Shown here in pieces: positions 25,704 through 33,816 of a stretch of DNA of 61,804 nucleotides. Under the pieces are notes generated by a model. It was not told the origin of the DNA. It worked only from the letters and a program-made list of their open reading frames with translations, and did no database searches. The DNA comes from Desulfuromonadales bacterium (lineage in GTDB: Bacteria > Desulfobacterota > Desulfuromonadia > Geobacterales > Pseudopelobacteraceae): contig JACAAY010000017.1 in the NCBI GenBank assembly GCA_013377095.1, positions 1-61,804 on the forward strand. The letters run 5' to 3'. How positions within the stretch are numbered: position 1 is the stretch's first letter; every line of letters begins with the position of its first letter. The translations under genes and the position numbers were made by a program.

Positions 25704-26834
25704 CTAATGCTCATAGTCCAGAATTGATATTGGCCCTTCTTTCAGAGGGTCCATGCGATCCGCCTGGAGACTGGCCCAGTCAAGCCATTTGGCAAATCTG
25801 CTTTCAGGTTCAATGTCAGGATGGCTGTCCCGCGCCGCCTGGATAAAGTCTCGCAGTCTCTGGCTTTCATACCAGGAAGCACACTGTTCTCTCAGGACCT
25901 CAACCCGCTTCTTTTCCTTCCGGATCATATTTTCCATCTCGAGGCGTTTTTCTTCCAGGTCCCGGCGAGCCTGTTCCTCACGCTGGCGGCGGATTCGTTC
26001 ATCCTTGATCTGCAGAGCCATTTTGATGAGGAGAATGATGAGGTCATTCAGTTTTTCTTCGAGACGGCCGCGTTTGTCGTCCTTCAGTATTTTGTCTGAA
26101 CTGTAGCATCTGATAATCAGGAATGCGAATTCGCTGGTCGACACGAATTTATAGGTCGGGATGGGAGCGTATGTGCGCTTTGCCTCTTTCCGTTCCGTTG
26201 CAGTTGCAATATGAAGAACCTGGCGTGAACGTTCCTCCAACCTGAGACAGAACTGCTCATCAAGAATTTTCATTACAATGACATGTTTTTCTTCGTCAAT
26301 GGAAAAGGGGGAATTGCGTTTTGTCAGTGCTTTGAACAGAGTGTTCATAAGCCGTAAAGCCCGATCCAGCGATTCAGGAAATACAGAGATGTATTCACTT
26401 CTCGACCAGAATCTTGTCAGACGGCCGTATCTACCCTGCTTGGCTTGCTTTAGCTGACTTTTGGCTTCGGCAATCAGCGGATGTGGCGATGACAAGGTTT
26501 CCGGTACTCTGATCTTGTTCTCCGGCAGTTCCTCAAAGGTAATTTCCGGGATTTCTACCAGCTGTGGCGGCTCGTAAACTGACAACTTTTCCGGCTTATA
26601 AATGTGAGCTGTATAAACCGTTTCGCCATTCTTGACAGGCGGCAGCGACGGTCTTTGCCCCTTGTGTGCACTTAGATGATACCCCTGCGGCGGCAGGGGA
26701 ATACTCAATCGTTTGCAGATCTTGCACAGGCCCACATCCGAAAGGCCATACTCGGCTGCCAGCGTTGTCATAGGTTTTTCCCAGACCTGCTCGAATAACT
26801 TTGTTCGCTCGAAGCGGATGGTCTTGTAACTCAT
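25704..26834 (-). CDS. Uncharacterised conserved protein with N-terminal HTH-like region and coiled coil
   Basis: A 376-aa protein. The N-terminus (about 7-65: LFEQVWEKPMTTLAAEYGLS, DVGLCKICKRLSIPLPPQGY) looks like a DNA-binding region shared by a family that I have seen in many mobile and defence regions but cannot name. The C-terminal half has a long charged coiled coil (about 270-325). It is 20 bp downstream of the metallophosphoesterase gene with a GGAGG site, so the two probably form an operon just upstream of the type I system. Confidence 0.65.
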   Translation of the reverse strand: MSYKTIRFERTKLFEQVWEKPMTTLAAEYGLSDVGLCKICKRLSIPLPPQGYHLSAHKGQRPSLPPVKNGETVYTAHIYKPEKLSVYEPPQLVEIPEITFEELPENKIRVPETLSSPHPLIAEAKSQLKQAKQGRYGRLTRFWSRSEYISVFPESLDRALRLMNTLFKALTKRNSPFSIDEEKHVIVMKILDEQFCLRLEERSRQVLHIATATERKEAKRTYAPIPTYKFVSTSEFAFLIIRCYSSDKILKDDKRGRLEEKLNDLIILLIKMALQIKDERIRRQREEQARRDLEEKRLEMENMIRKEKKRVEVLREQCASWYESQRLRDFIQAARDSHPDIEPESRFAKWLDWASLQADRMDPLKEGPISILDYEH

Positions 26835-26854
26835 GCTTCGCCTCCATCAAATAA

Positions 26855-27646
26855 TTACATTTCAATTACCAACAGCTTGTCGTACTGCGGATTGACCTCC
26901 ACATCCTTGTAACCATAGGGGTTCACAACCACCCGGGTCCTGCCGAGAGTGTAGTCGAACGAGTTATGGGTATGGCCATGGACCCAGAAATCCGGGCCGT
27001 GGTCCATGATCTCGTTGGACAGATCGGTCATGAAGGCGCAGTTGAGGCTGTCTCCCCGGAACCGCTGATGAATGGACAGGAGTGATACGCCATGGTGAGT
27101 CACCACGACAGTCTTCCTGTCTCCGGCAGTTGCCAGTGTCTCGAAGATATACCGTTTCGATTCCTGGAAAAGATCGACCGTTTCCTCCGGCATGAGTCGC
27201 GTCCCGTCAGGCTTTTTGATCACAACAAAGTCGTTCATGTTCTTCCGGGCATACTGCATCTTGAAGAAATCCTTCCCCATAAAATCCGTCCAGAGGGTTG
27301 CCCCGACAAACAGTACACCGTTGATTTCAATTGATTCATTTTCAAGAAAGTGGACGTTCTTGGGAAACGACTGCTTGGCTTTCAGCTCCTGGATACGTCC
27401 AAAAAAGTCGTTGTGATAGAAAAAGTGATTCCCCTCCACATAGATGACTGCCAGAAACTGCTTGGCCAGGAGGCTGATAACCTTGAGCCAGGTCTCCTGG
27501 CGGTGAGCAAGGCCGATGTCGCCGGCAACCACGGCAACGGTTTCCTTATCAGTCGGCAGCGGCGGGATCACCATGCCGAGAATACGATCAATCTTGTTTA
27601 CCTGCCAGAACTCGGTATGAAGATCGGAAAAGGGGCGGACTAGCAT
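26855..27646 (-). CDS. Calcineurin-like metallophosphoesterase
   Basis: A 263-aa phosphoesterase with the full metal-site series: FSDLHTEF (D-x-H), VVAGDIGL (GD), VEGNHFF (GNH), VVTHHGVS (H) and VHGHTHNSFD (GH-x-H). The substrate is unknown; relatives act on nucleotides, cyclic nucleotides, phosphoproteins or nucleic acid ends. I chose ATG 27646 (MLVRPFSDLH) because a GGAGAG site precedes it. It lies between the 225-bp repeat and the 376-aa protein gene. Confidence 0.85.
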   Translation of the reverse strand: MLVRPFSDLHTEFWQVNKIDRILGMVIPPLPTDKETVAVVAGDIGLAHRQETWLKVISLLAKQFLAVIYVEGNHFFYHNDFFGRIQELKAKQSFPKNVHFLENESIEINGVLFVGATLWTDFMGKDFFKMQYARKNMNDFVVIKKPDGTRLMPEETVDLFQESKRYIFETLATAGDRKTVVVTHHGVSLLSIHQRFRGDSLNCAFMTDLSNEIMDHGPDFWVHGHTHNSFDYTLGRTRVVVNPYGYKDVEVNPQYDKLLVIEM

Positions 27647-27737
27647 GGAACTCTCCATTATAAAAGGAAGATTCAATCAAAATTGGTATCAAATACAGCC
27701 ATTATATGGCTATCTCGTATAGTATCCTAAACGGATG

Positions 27738-27961
27738 CCTGCATGGATGCTGAAATGTCGCCATACTCCCGAAAATGAAAAGGCCCCCGTTCAGGGAGCC
27801 TTATTTCAAGATCTGCCGTGTTATCTGGATTTGCGCCGCTTTAGATTGCCATACGGTCAGCTTTCGCTGCCGAGGCCGATGGTCCTTGACCACCGCGAGA
27901 AGTCACCTTCCCGATTCGCCCCCAGATTTTACAGCGTGGGACTGTTCACCGCTGCCATCCT
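27738..27961. repeat. Long direct repeat, copy 2 (about 225 bp)
   Basis: Same orientation and roughly 90% identical by eye to 10651-10877. Together they bracket 17 kb containing the recombinase-ParB module, the regulator-peptidase and the type I system. The gap 27647-28089 that contains it has no gene that I can support. Confidence 0.85.
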
Positions 27962-28089
27962 TTGCACATGTGCAGGTACTAATGGAACCTTAGCAGATTT
28001 ACCATATAGGTCGGCCCTGCTGGCCAATCCGTGTGTCGTTTGACTAAGCGTCACGGTACGCTTTAAATGAGTAAAATATAGCGAACTTA

Positions 28090-28728
28090 TTAGGGCCAGT
28101 CAATCGGGTTTTCTTCCTCCATCCGGCTGATCTTATCCTCCAATCTCCGGATCTTGTTTCTGGCCTTTTTCAGTTCGTTCGCCGTTGATTCGGCGTTTTT
28201 CAACTTCCCTTCATGCAAACACTTCATTCCCTCAAACTCCATGCGCATTTTCTGGTTTTCCTTGTGCTGTCTGGCAGCAGCGTCAAGTTGTTCGGAGGCA
28301 TGATCTTCCATCTTTTTCGCACTCCTGAGACGATGATCCGCAGCACTCTCTGTTACCCGTGCCTCATTTTTGACCTTTTCCGCCTCGGCCTGGGCCTCGC
28401 TGGTAGCCTTTTCGTAGATGCGGCGCGACAGTTCGCTGATGATCATTCCGGGTAGTAATCCGATCATGATCCCGCTGAGGTGATAGGGCCAAGAGGCGGC
28501 CACACCGGACCATCCTCTTTCAAAGGTTTCTATTACCCGGTGACCATCAAGTCTGGAGCCATTCTTGTGGACCAGAAGATAGCCGGACTTGGGTATGGGT
28601 TCGCCGGAATCCTCCAGATGGACGATCGCAAGGTTTGGCAGGAGTCCCCAGTTGAGCCAGCAGTAGAGGATGAAGACCGGTATTGCGGAGATGATCCACA
28701 GGGATTTGTACTGATATATCTTCTTCAT
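28090..28728 (-). CDS. Membrane protein with long cytoplasmic coiled coil
   Basis: A 212-aa protein with a transmembrane segment near residues 9-30 (LWIISAIPVFILYCWLNWGL), a second near 82-102 (YHLSGIMIGLLPGMIISEL), then an unbroken charged coiled coil to about 205 (KKMEDHASEQLDAAARQ ... KIRRLEDKISRMEEE). The start overlaps the stop of the recombinase gene by ATGA, so the two are translationally coupled. I do not recognise a family; the coupling suggests a shared role in element biology (inference). Confidence 0.65.
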   Translation of the reverse strand: MKKIYQYKSLWIISAIPVFILYCWLNWGLLPNLAIVHLEDSGEPIPKSGYLLVHKNGSRLDGHRVIETFERGWSGVAASWPYHLSGIMIGLLPGMIISELSRRIYEKATSEAQAEAEKVKNEARVTESAADHRLRSAKKMEDHASEQLDAAARQHKENQKMRMEFEGMKCLHEGKLKNAESTANELKKARNKIRRLEDKISRMEEENPIDWP

Positions 28729-29615
28729 CTGAGGTACGCCTCCGTTGTCTCCTTGTCGAAGTGCCCGACCTCCTGGGCCACGGTCGCCTTGGCGTCGTCG
28801 TGGGTCATTCCCCTCTGTTGCAGCTCGTCCAACCTTTCCTGGGCGTAGCTGTGCCTGAGTCCATGGGCGCCGTTGGAGAAACCGAGTTCTCTCTGGCTGG
28901 CCGCTGAAAAACTCTGGCTCCAGGACCTGCCACCGCCGATGTCGTAATGCTGGATGTAGTTGATCCCCCTGTCCGTTACCTGGCGCGGTTCTGTGAGTCT
29001 CGTTGCTTCCAGTTGCGCCGCCAACTCCCTGGGCAGCATGACTTCCCGGATCAGCCCCCCTTTGCCCTCCACGGTGTAGCGTTCGCCCTCACGTCCGGAG
29101 AAACGCTCGTTGCTCCATTCCCGGTGGCCGGATGCCTGGCGTTCGTCGGCCGGCCGGATCGTCAGGAGTTCATGGGCTCGAAGGCCGGCACAATGGGCGA
29201 TCTTCGTTGCCAATCCGTTGCGTTCAGACTGCGCCCAGGTAATACGCTCAATCTGGGCTGAGGTGTAGCTCCGGGTGGACAGGTAGTTTTCTCTCTCGCT
29301 CTTGAAGACTTCGAGCCTTATCCCCAGATGCATCTGGATCGCCTGGCGGTCGAGATCGAGGGTCTTCTGGCTAACTTTAATGGCCCTCTCTTCCAGGTAT
29401 TGCTTGGCAATCTTCTCGGTCAAATTGCGGAGATCTCCGAGCCGGTGTTCCTTCATGTACCCGACAACCATCTTGAGGGAATTACCATATCCCCGCGCCG
29501 TTCCGAGGCTGTGGATTCTGCCGTCGTTCTTGTTGTCGTGTCGCCCCTTGCCCAGTGCCAGCTTTTGGGAAATGGCATGATCGGCCTGTGACTTTTCCGA
29601 TCTGAAGCTGGGCAT
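28725..29615 (-). CDS. Second tyrosine recombinase (integrase-domain protein)
   Basis: A 296-aa tyrosine recombinase distinct from the P4-type integrase. The catalytic set is present: R146 (CAGLRAHELL), HGLRH with H251 and R254, H285 (VGHFD) and Y294, only two residues from the C-terminus. Family members of this short 'integrase domain' type occur on plasmids and ICEs. I chose ATG 29615 (MPSFRSEK) behind GAGGAAG; a longer upstream frame reads through the neighbouring gene. It is in a tight operon with 29618-29905 and 28090-28728. Confidence 0.85.
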   Translation of the reverse strand: MPSFRSEKSQADHAISQKLALGKGRHDNKNDGRIHSLGTARGYGNSLKMVVGYMKEHRLGDLRNLTEKIAKQYLEERAIKVSQKTLDLDRQAIQMHLGIRLEVFKSERENYLSTRSYTSAQIERITWAQSERNGLATKIAHCAGLRAHELLTIRPADERQASGHREWSNERFSGREGERYTVEGKGGLIREVMLPRELAAQLEATRLTEPRQVTDRGINYIQHYDIGGGRSWSQSFSAASQRELGFSNGAHGLRHSYAQERLDELQQRGMTHDDAKATVAQEVGHFDKETTEAYLR

Positions 29616-29617
29616 GG

Positions 29618-29905
29618 TCAGACTTCCTCTTTGGGTTGGCCGGTTTCGATTGTCATCATCTTCAGCTCCGGAAGTTTCCTGAGATAACGGTCGATGGAGC
29701 TGCGATGGATCTTCAGCCGGTGATTCACTCTCAGCCACTCCACCAGGTCGGCGCATGATGCGCCTGCCTGCTTCAAGGCAACCAGTTCGGAGCGGTATCT
29801 GTCCAGTCGGCTCTTGCGGTAGAGCTTGCGCCTTGCTTCGGCGCGATGGCTGCGTATCCACTCGACCTCTTTCTTTGCGTCAAACGTCTCGTTCAATCTG
29901 CTCAT
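29618..29905 (-). CDS. Small putative HTH protein upstream of the second recombinase
   Basis: A 95-aa basic protein (start ATG 29905 behind GGAGGA). The centre, SELVALKQAGASCADLVEWL then HRLKIHRSSIDRYL, looks like a helix-turn-helix that recognises DNA. It ends two bases before the recombinase ATG. It may be an excision or regulatory factor; not recognised by name. Confidence 0.6.
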   Translation of the reverse strand: MSRLNETFDAKKEVEWIRSHRAEARRKLYRKSRLDRYRSELVALKQAGASCADLVEWLRVNHRLKIHRSSIDRYLRKLPELKMMTIETGQPKEEV

Positions 29906-29959
29906 TCGGCTATCCTCCGCTCCCTGTCGCGCTTTCATCTCAAAAACCACACTGTTGCC

Positions 29960-30001
29960 GTCTCCGCGCTGTGTCTGCGCATGCTGACATAGCGCGGAGA
30001 C
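29960..30001. repeat. Long near-perfect hairpin
   Basis: GTCTCCGCGCTGTGTC (29960-29975) pairs with GACATAGCGCGGAGAC (29986-30001) with one G-U-type mismatch and a 10-base loop. No T-run follows on either strand, so it is not a classical terminator. It sits in the 178-bp gap between two minus-strand genes. It might be a structured RNA, a protein-binding site or a transfer/replication signal. Confidence 0.6.
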
Positions 30002-30083
30002 TGAGGGGGTGGTACATATACCGGCGAATTTCGTTCCTACCGATCAGGGACAAATACATATGGCGGTACTTTTCTCTTCCCCC

Positions 30084-30509
30084 TCAGTTTCCGCTCCGCG
30101 CATCAGCGCGGATATCCATGAACGCCAGGAGATGCAACCTCTCAGCTGCTTCGTATTCGGCCTCCCGGCGGGACAGGCCGCCGTCATGTTCCATGATCGC
30201 TACGCGCTCCTCCCATGCTTCCCAGAGGTGGCCTATATGCTGCTGGTCGAATTCACCGCAGTGCCTCGTTAGCAGCTGCCGCTGCAGGAGCAGGTTGTCT
30301 TTCGTCAGCCTGACGATTTCCGCCGCCAGGTCGTCGAATACTCCCTGGGTCCTCAACTCACCTTTTTCGGTGAGCCATGCCTTGGGCTCCGAGATTGGCT
30401 CGACCTTTCCCTTCAGTTTCTCCAGGAGCGCCGGCGGTATTTCGATGATCTGCCCTTTGGATAACATCCCTTTTCTGGTCGGGAACGCTTCGATGACTCT
30501 CGCCTTCAT
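30084..30509 (-). CDS. Conserved mobile-element protein of unknown function
   Basis: A 141-aa protein with a beta-rich N-terminus (MKARVIEAFPTRKGMLSKGQ), a helical middle, and a C-terminal segment WEERVAIMEHDGGLSRREAE that I recall as a common motif in phage and plasmid proteins near DNA primases. GGAGTAG precedes ATG 30509. It lies between the iteron cluster and the second-recombinase operon. Confidence 0.6.
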   Translation of the reverse strand: MKARVIEAFPTRKGMLSKGQIIEIPPALLEKLKGKVEPISEPKAWLTEKGELRTQGVFDDLAAEIVRLTKDNLLLQRQLLTRHCGEFDQQHIGHLWEAWEERVAIMEHDGGLSRREAEYEAAERLHLLAFMDIRADARSGN

Positions 30510-30570
30510 GGTGACTACTCCAACTGATCAAGCTTCAGAAAAAAAATAGTGCTCTCTCTGGGGGTAATTT

Positions 30571-31006
30571 ATCCGTAACAACGTCACAACCCGCTCTGGC
30601 TGCGGATTTGCGTGTGACGGATTTCATTTCATAAACGGCACATGTGACTCTTGTGACGGATTCTGTGACGGATGTGATGGGTCGTGTGCCGGATGTGGCG
30701 CACAATCCGTCACACGCAAACCCGCATGGATACTGGGTTGTGACGTGTGACGGATATTTTCGAGGGGTAAGGCCATATATTTTTTTCTCATCTGTCATAT
30801 GAGGCACAATCGATCATGCGTTTCGCAGTAACTAAAAACGGCTTTCTGTGCAGGGACGATTTGCTGCTGGCCGGCCTGAGAGTTTCAATCCTCACGGTAC
30901 CATCTCCAACAGGTCAGCTTCCGTCAAAAAAAGTGGTCCCTCCTGGAGGATTTTATCCGTCACATTCAAGTCCGTATGATTGCCGCTTCGTGACGCCGTG
31001 ACGGAT
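30571..31006. repeat. Iteron-like cluster, probable replication origin
   Basis: The 10-mer TGTGACGGAT occurs exactly on the plus strand at 30613, 30652, 30664 and 30746, and inverted (ATCCGTCACA) at 30705 and 30955. Near-matches are at 30571 (inverted), 30673, 30685 and 30997. Most lie in the 380-bp gap directly downstream of the primase gene; the last fall inside its 3' coding end. Iterated sites beside a P4-like primase-helicase are the usual form of a satellite or ICE origin, so I infer an ori bound by the 30892-33171 product. Confidence 0.75.
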
Positions 31007-33171
31007 ATCTCAGGAGATACATAGCGAGAGAATGACTCCTGAAATTGATCCAGAGTGTAACCCTTGGCGGTCTCGATTCCGAGGCGGATGGAGCGGGATA
31101 TTATTCCGTATTCCTTGAGGCGCTTCGCCACCTGTCGTGGGGTTATGGAGTTCCCCCGGTTGAAGGTGGCCCAAGGCTTCTCCTCATCCTTGCACAAAAG
31201 CCGGATCAGCTCGGCCGTGGTTATCCGCTCCCGGTTGTCGCCGAAGATCTCCTGAATGTCCGCGAGAAGTTCAGTCCCGATTGTTTGTGCAGCACTCTCG
31301 CTGCCGGACAATTTCAGCGCGGCTACTGCGCCGAGCCGCAGCCAGTCGTTTCCGGCTGCCATGGCGATGGCCAGGAGCGGTTCCCAGTTGTCCTGCGCCC
31401 GGTCATTCAGGATTTGGGGAAGGGGTGGTCTGGTGTTTCGGACCTGTTCCCTGTAATCCTCGGCAAATCTCGCCAGTTTGGAACGTAATTCATCGAAGAG
31501 TCCCGTTTCGGCGTGGCGGATACGGTCGACCTCTTCATGGGGCAGTTTTCTCCTCAGCTCCAGGATGATCGATCTGTCCATCAGGGTGTCGGCGAGATGG
31601 CCGATGCCGGCAAGGGCCTTGGCGCCCCAGGTGTTGAACTTGGTCGGAGTGAAGTCGTCGCCCACGGTACGGATGACATAGGCGCTCTCCCGGGTATGGC
31701 CGCTATTCAAAAGCCCGCGCAGCTCCTCGTTGTCTTTCATGAAGGCGTCGGCTTCGTCGATCAGCAGTGTTGGACACCAGGCATCGATGGTGCGATAGAG
31801 TGCCGCCGGCGAGATGCTGCTGGTGGTGATCGCCCTGGCCGAGAGGCGCCCCAGGAGAAACAGAAGTTGCGATTTGCCGCAACGTTTCTCCGGCGAGGTG
31901 ATGACCGCCAGAGGCGCGACCTGTACCACGTCGATGAACCAGGTCATGGCAACCCACAGGGCAACGGCATGTGAGATCTCCCTGTCGCAGACGATGAAGC
32001 GCCGGACGGTTGCGGCGATATCGTTCAATAACTGTGAGGGCTCGATTGGTTTCGGCCAAGGTTCGACCTCAGCAAAGGGAAGATCGTCGGGGATTGTTCC
32101 CTTGCGGGCTTCCCTGATGACGGCATCCAGGGTGGAGGGTCTTACTCCCAGTTCCTTGGCTTCTTTCCGGCGGACTTGGTCGTACTGCAAGGGGGAGAGT
32201 CTGGAAAGTCTCCTGATTACTTCGTTGAGTGACAAGTCAAGGGGGAACGGGTCTTCCGTAGGAGGGGGGGCTGCTGCTTCGATGCAGGCCTTGATCGCTT
32301 CCGGACCTGACAGCCGGGCCAGGTCGTTGAAGTCCTTGTCCATGTTCCCCCTTTTCGAGGAAAATGCCGGAACCGCGACAAGCCCATTCACGGCTCGAGC
32401 AGCTTCGATTGCCTGTCTCAGACCGGGATTGCCTTTCTTGAGATGATCGTCATCGGCGCAGATAACCAGGACCATGTCCGGATACTTCTTCCTGAGCGCT
32501 TCTGCCACAGGTCGCAGGTTGCCGGCGTTGAAGGCGCAGGCCACGGCATGCCCGGTGATCTCGTGGAGGGTGGCAGCGGTGGCGTAACCCTCGGCTATCA
32601 GAATCCTGGCTTCCGGCTTTCCCATGGCGTGGTAGCAGCCGGTTACGGCTGTGTCTCTTTTAAACTTCTTGGTGCCATCCGGTTGAATGAACTGGAGACC
32701 GTGCAGGACGCCGTCCTTGTCCCGGACCGGGACCAGGAGCATTTGCCTGAGCTGCTTGAGGCCGTGGGATTTGACTCCCTTTGCCGCCAGGTAGGGATGC
32801 TTCGCGTTGATGTCCCGGCCTTTCTCCCAGAGCTTGGCCGAGATCTCCCGGCAGATCCGCCGGTTCTCTTCGAGTATTCTGGCGGCTTCTTCCCTGGCCT
32901 GTTTTACCTTTACCCGGAAGGCGGCTTTTTCTTCGGGAGTCCGGAAGATGCCGGCTTGCCAGGATTCGGAGATTCCCTGGCGCCAGCAGCCGTATACTCC
33001 TCCCACGCCATCTTCGAAGAGCTTGCACCAGCCAGCCTTGTCACTTTTCCGGTCACTGCTGGCGAAGCGTACCATCTTGCCGGGGACAATTTCGGATAAT
33101 CGCGGGACGCCGCCGGTTGACTGGCGGATCGCTTCGAGAAAAGCTTCTATGCCCGATGACTTGGTTGTCAT
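30892..33171 (-). CDS. Toprim primase-DUF3631 helicase replication protein
   Basis: A 759-aa replication protein. The N-terminal part has a Toprim domain (E194 in LIAEGYATA; acidic cluster ADDD at 239-242). The C-terminal DUF3631-type helicase has Walker A SPEKRCGKS (426-434) and Walker B LLIDEAD (469-475). It corresponds in role to the P4 alpha protein. The start ATG 33171 overlaps the AlpA stop by ATGA, so the two are coupled. Its final codons carry copies of the TGTGACGGAT iteron, so the origin reaches into the gene. Confidence 0.88.
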   Translation of the reverse strand: MTTKSSGIEAFLEAIRQSTGGVPRLSEIVPGKMVRFASSDRKSDKAGWCKLFEDGVGGVYGCWRQGISESWQAGIFRTPEEKAAFRVKVKQAREEAARILEENRRICREISAKLWEKGRDINAKHPYLAAKGVKSHGLKQLRQMLLVPVRDKDGVLHGLQFIQPDGTKKFKRDTAVTGCYHAMGKPEARILIAEGYATAATLHEITGHAVACAFNAGNLRPVAEALRKKYPDMVLVICADDDHLKKGNPGLRQAIEAARAVNGLVAVPAFSSKRGNMDKDFNDLARLSGPEAIKACIEAAAPPPTEDPFPLDLSLNEVIRRLSRLSPLQYDQVRRKEAKELGVRPSTLDAVIREARKGTIPDDLPFAEVEPWPKPIEPSQLLNDIAATVRRFIVCDREISHAVALWVAMTWFIDVVQVAPLAVITSPEKRCGKSQLLFLLGRLSARAITTSSISPAALYRTIDAWCPTLLIDEADAFMKDNEELRGLLNSGHTRESAYVIRTVGDDFTPTKFNTWGAKALAGIGHLADTLMDRSIILELRRKLPHEEVDRIRHAETGLFDELRSKLARFAEDYREQVRNTRPPLPQILNDRAQDNWEPLLAIAMAAGNDWLRLGAVAALKLSGSESAAQTIGTELLADIQEIFGDNRERITTAELIRLLCKDEEKPWATFNRGNSITPRQVAKRLKEYGIISRSIRLGIETAKGYTLDQFQESFSRYVSPEISVTASRSGNHTDLNVTDKILQEGPLFLTEADLLEMVP

Positions 33172-33419
33172 GAAGTCCCCTCGCATACCGGCATCTCGTC
33201 GATCAGCGCCCTGATGTCGGACACTTTCCAGGCGGTGATGCGGGCGCCGAGCTTGACCGGCTTCGGGTAGCGGCCGGATTTGACTCCGGCCCACCAGGTG
33301 CTCCTGGATACCGGGATGATGGCTGGAATGGGGGGATCGGCTTTGGCGTCGCCAATAATGTTGCAGAGCCGGACAAAGCCGGTTTCCGGCAAGGTAGGGT
33401 TTGCTGCGGTGGTTCCCAT
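33168..33419 (-). CDS. alpA: AlpA-family excisionase/regulator
   Basis: An 83-aa winged-helix protein with the AlpA pattern IIPVSRSTWWAGVKSGRYPK, then PVKLGARITAWKVSDI. Relatives activate integrase or act as excisionase in P4-like elements. ATG 33419 follows GGAGGCAG. It is transcribed into the primase gene with overlapping ATGA, and lies downstream of the integrase, separated by an intrinsic terminator and an AT-rich gap. Confidence 0.85.
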   Translation of the reverse strand: MGTTAANPTLPETGFVRLCNIIGDAKADPPIPAIIPVSRSTWWAGVKSGRYPKPVKLGARITAWKVSDIRALIDEMPVCEGTS

Positions 33420-33510
33420 ATTGATCTGCCTCCATCTCTCTTCGAATAAAGCCAGCTTTGCTGGCAATCAAATGATTTACGCCCGACAGGGCAATGGAGG
33501 CGGCTGGAAT

Positions 33511-33547
33511 AAAAAAGAGGCCATCACCTTGCATCTAGGTAATGGCC
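33511..33547 (-). terminator. Intrinsic terminator downstream of the integrase
   Basis: On the minus strand GGCCATTACC and GGTGATGGCC form a 10-base stem (one mismatch) with a 9-base loop, followed by TCTTTTTT. It lies about 270 bp past the integrase stop and before alpA, so it insulates the two. Confidence 0.75.
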
Positions 33548-33816
33548 CTGCATGAATCACATAGTGGAGAACTTAATCAGTAAGGCAAGCGGTTTCGAAG
33601 TATGATGCCAAATCTCATGCCGTGACCCTTGACCCGCAATGCCGAGCGGAATCAATCGATGTATGTTGGACAGAATAATACATCTTCAAATGGCATCGTC
33701 AAGAAAAAAAATCAAAAAATAATCAATAAAAACAATATGATATGAAACGTTTTGAAAACTATAGAAACATTCTGAAATATCCTGAAAGCATTTGAAAACA
33801 TATTTTTTAATGTTTA
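33548..33816. other. AT-rich gap between integrase and alpA
   Basis: About 270 bp, with 33690-33815 very AT-rich (runs of A with scattered GAAA repeats). I see no gene. It probably carries the alpA-primase promoter on the minus strand and could be a regulator or IHF-type bending site. Confidence 0.5.

Noticed and set aside
30535..30807. 90-codon minus-strand open frame over the iteron cluster
   Set aside because: Its sequence is mostly translation of the repeated TGTGACGGAT units (SVTESVTRVT-like), has no good ribosome site and reflects the repeats rather than selection for protein.
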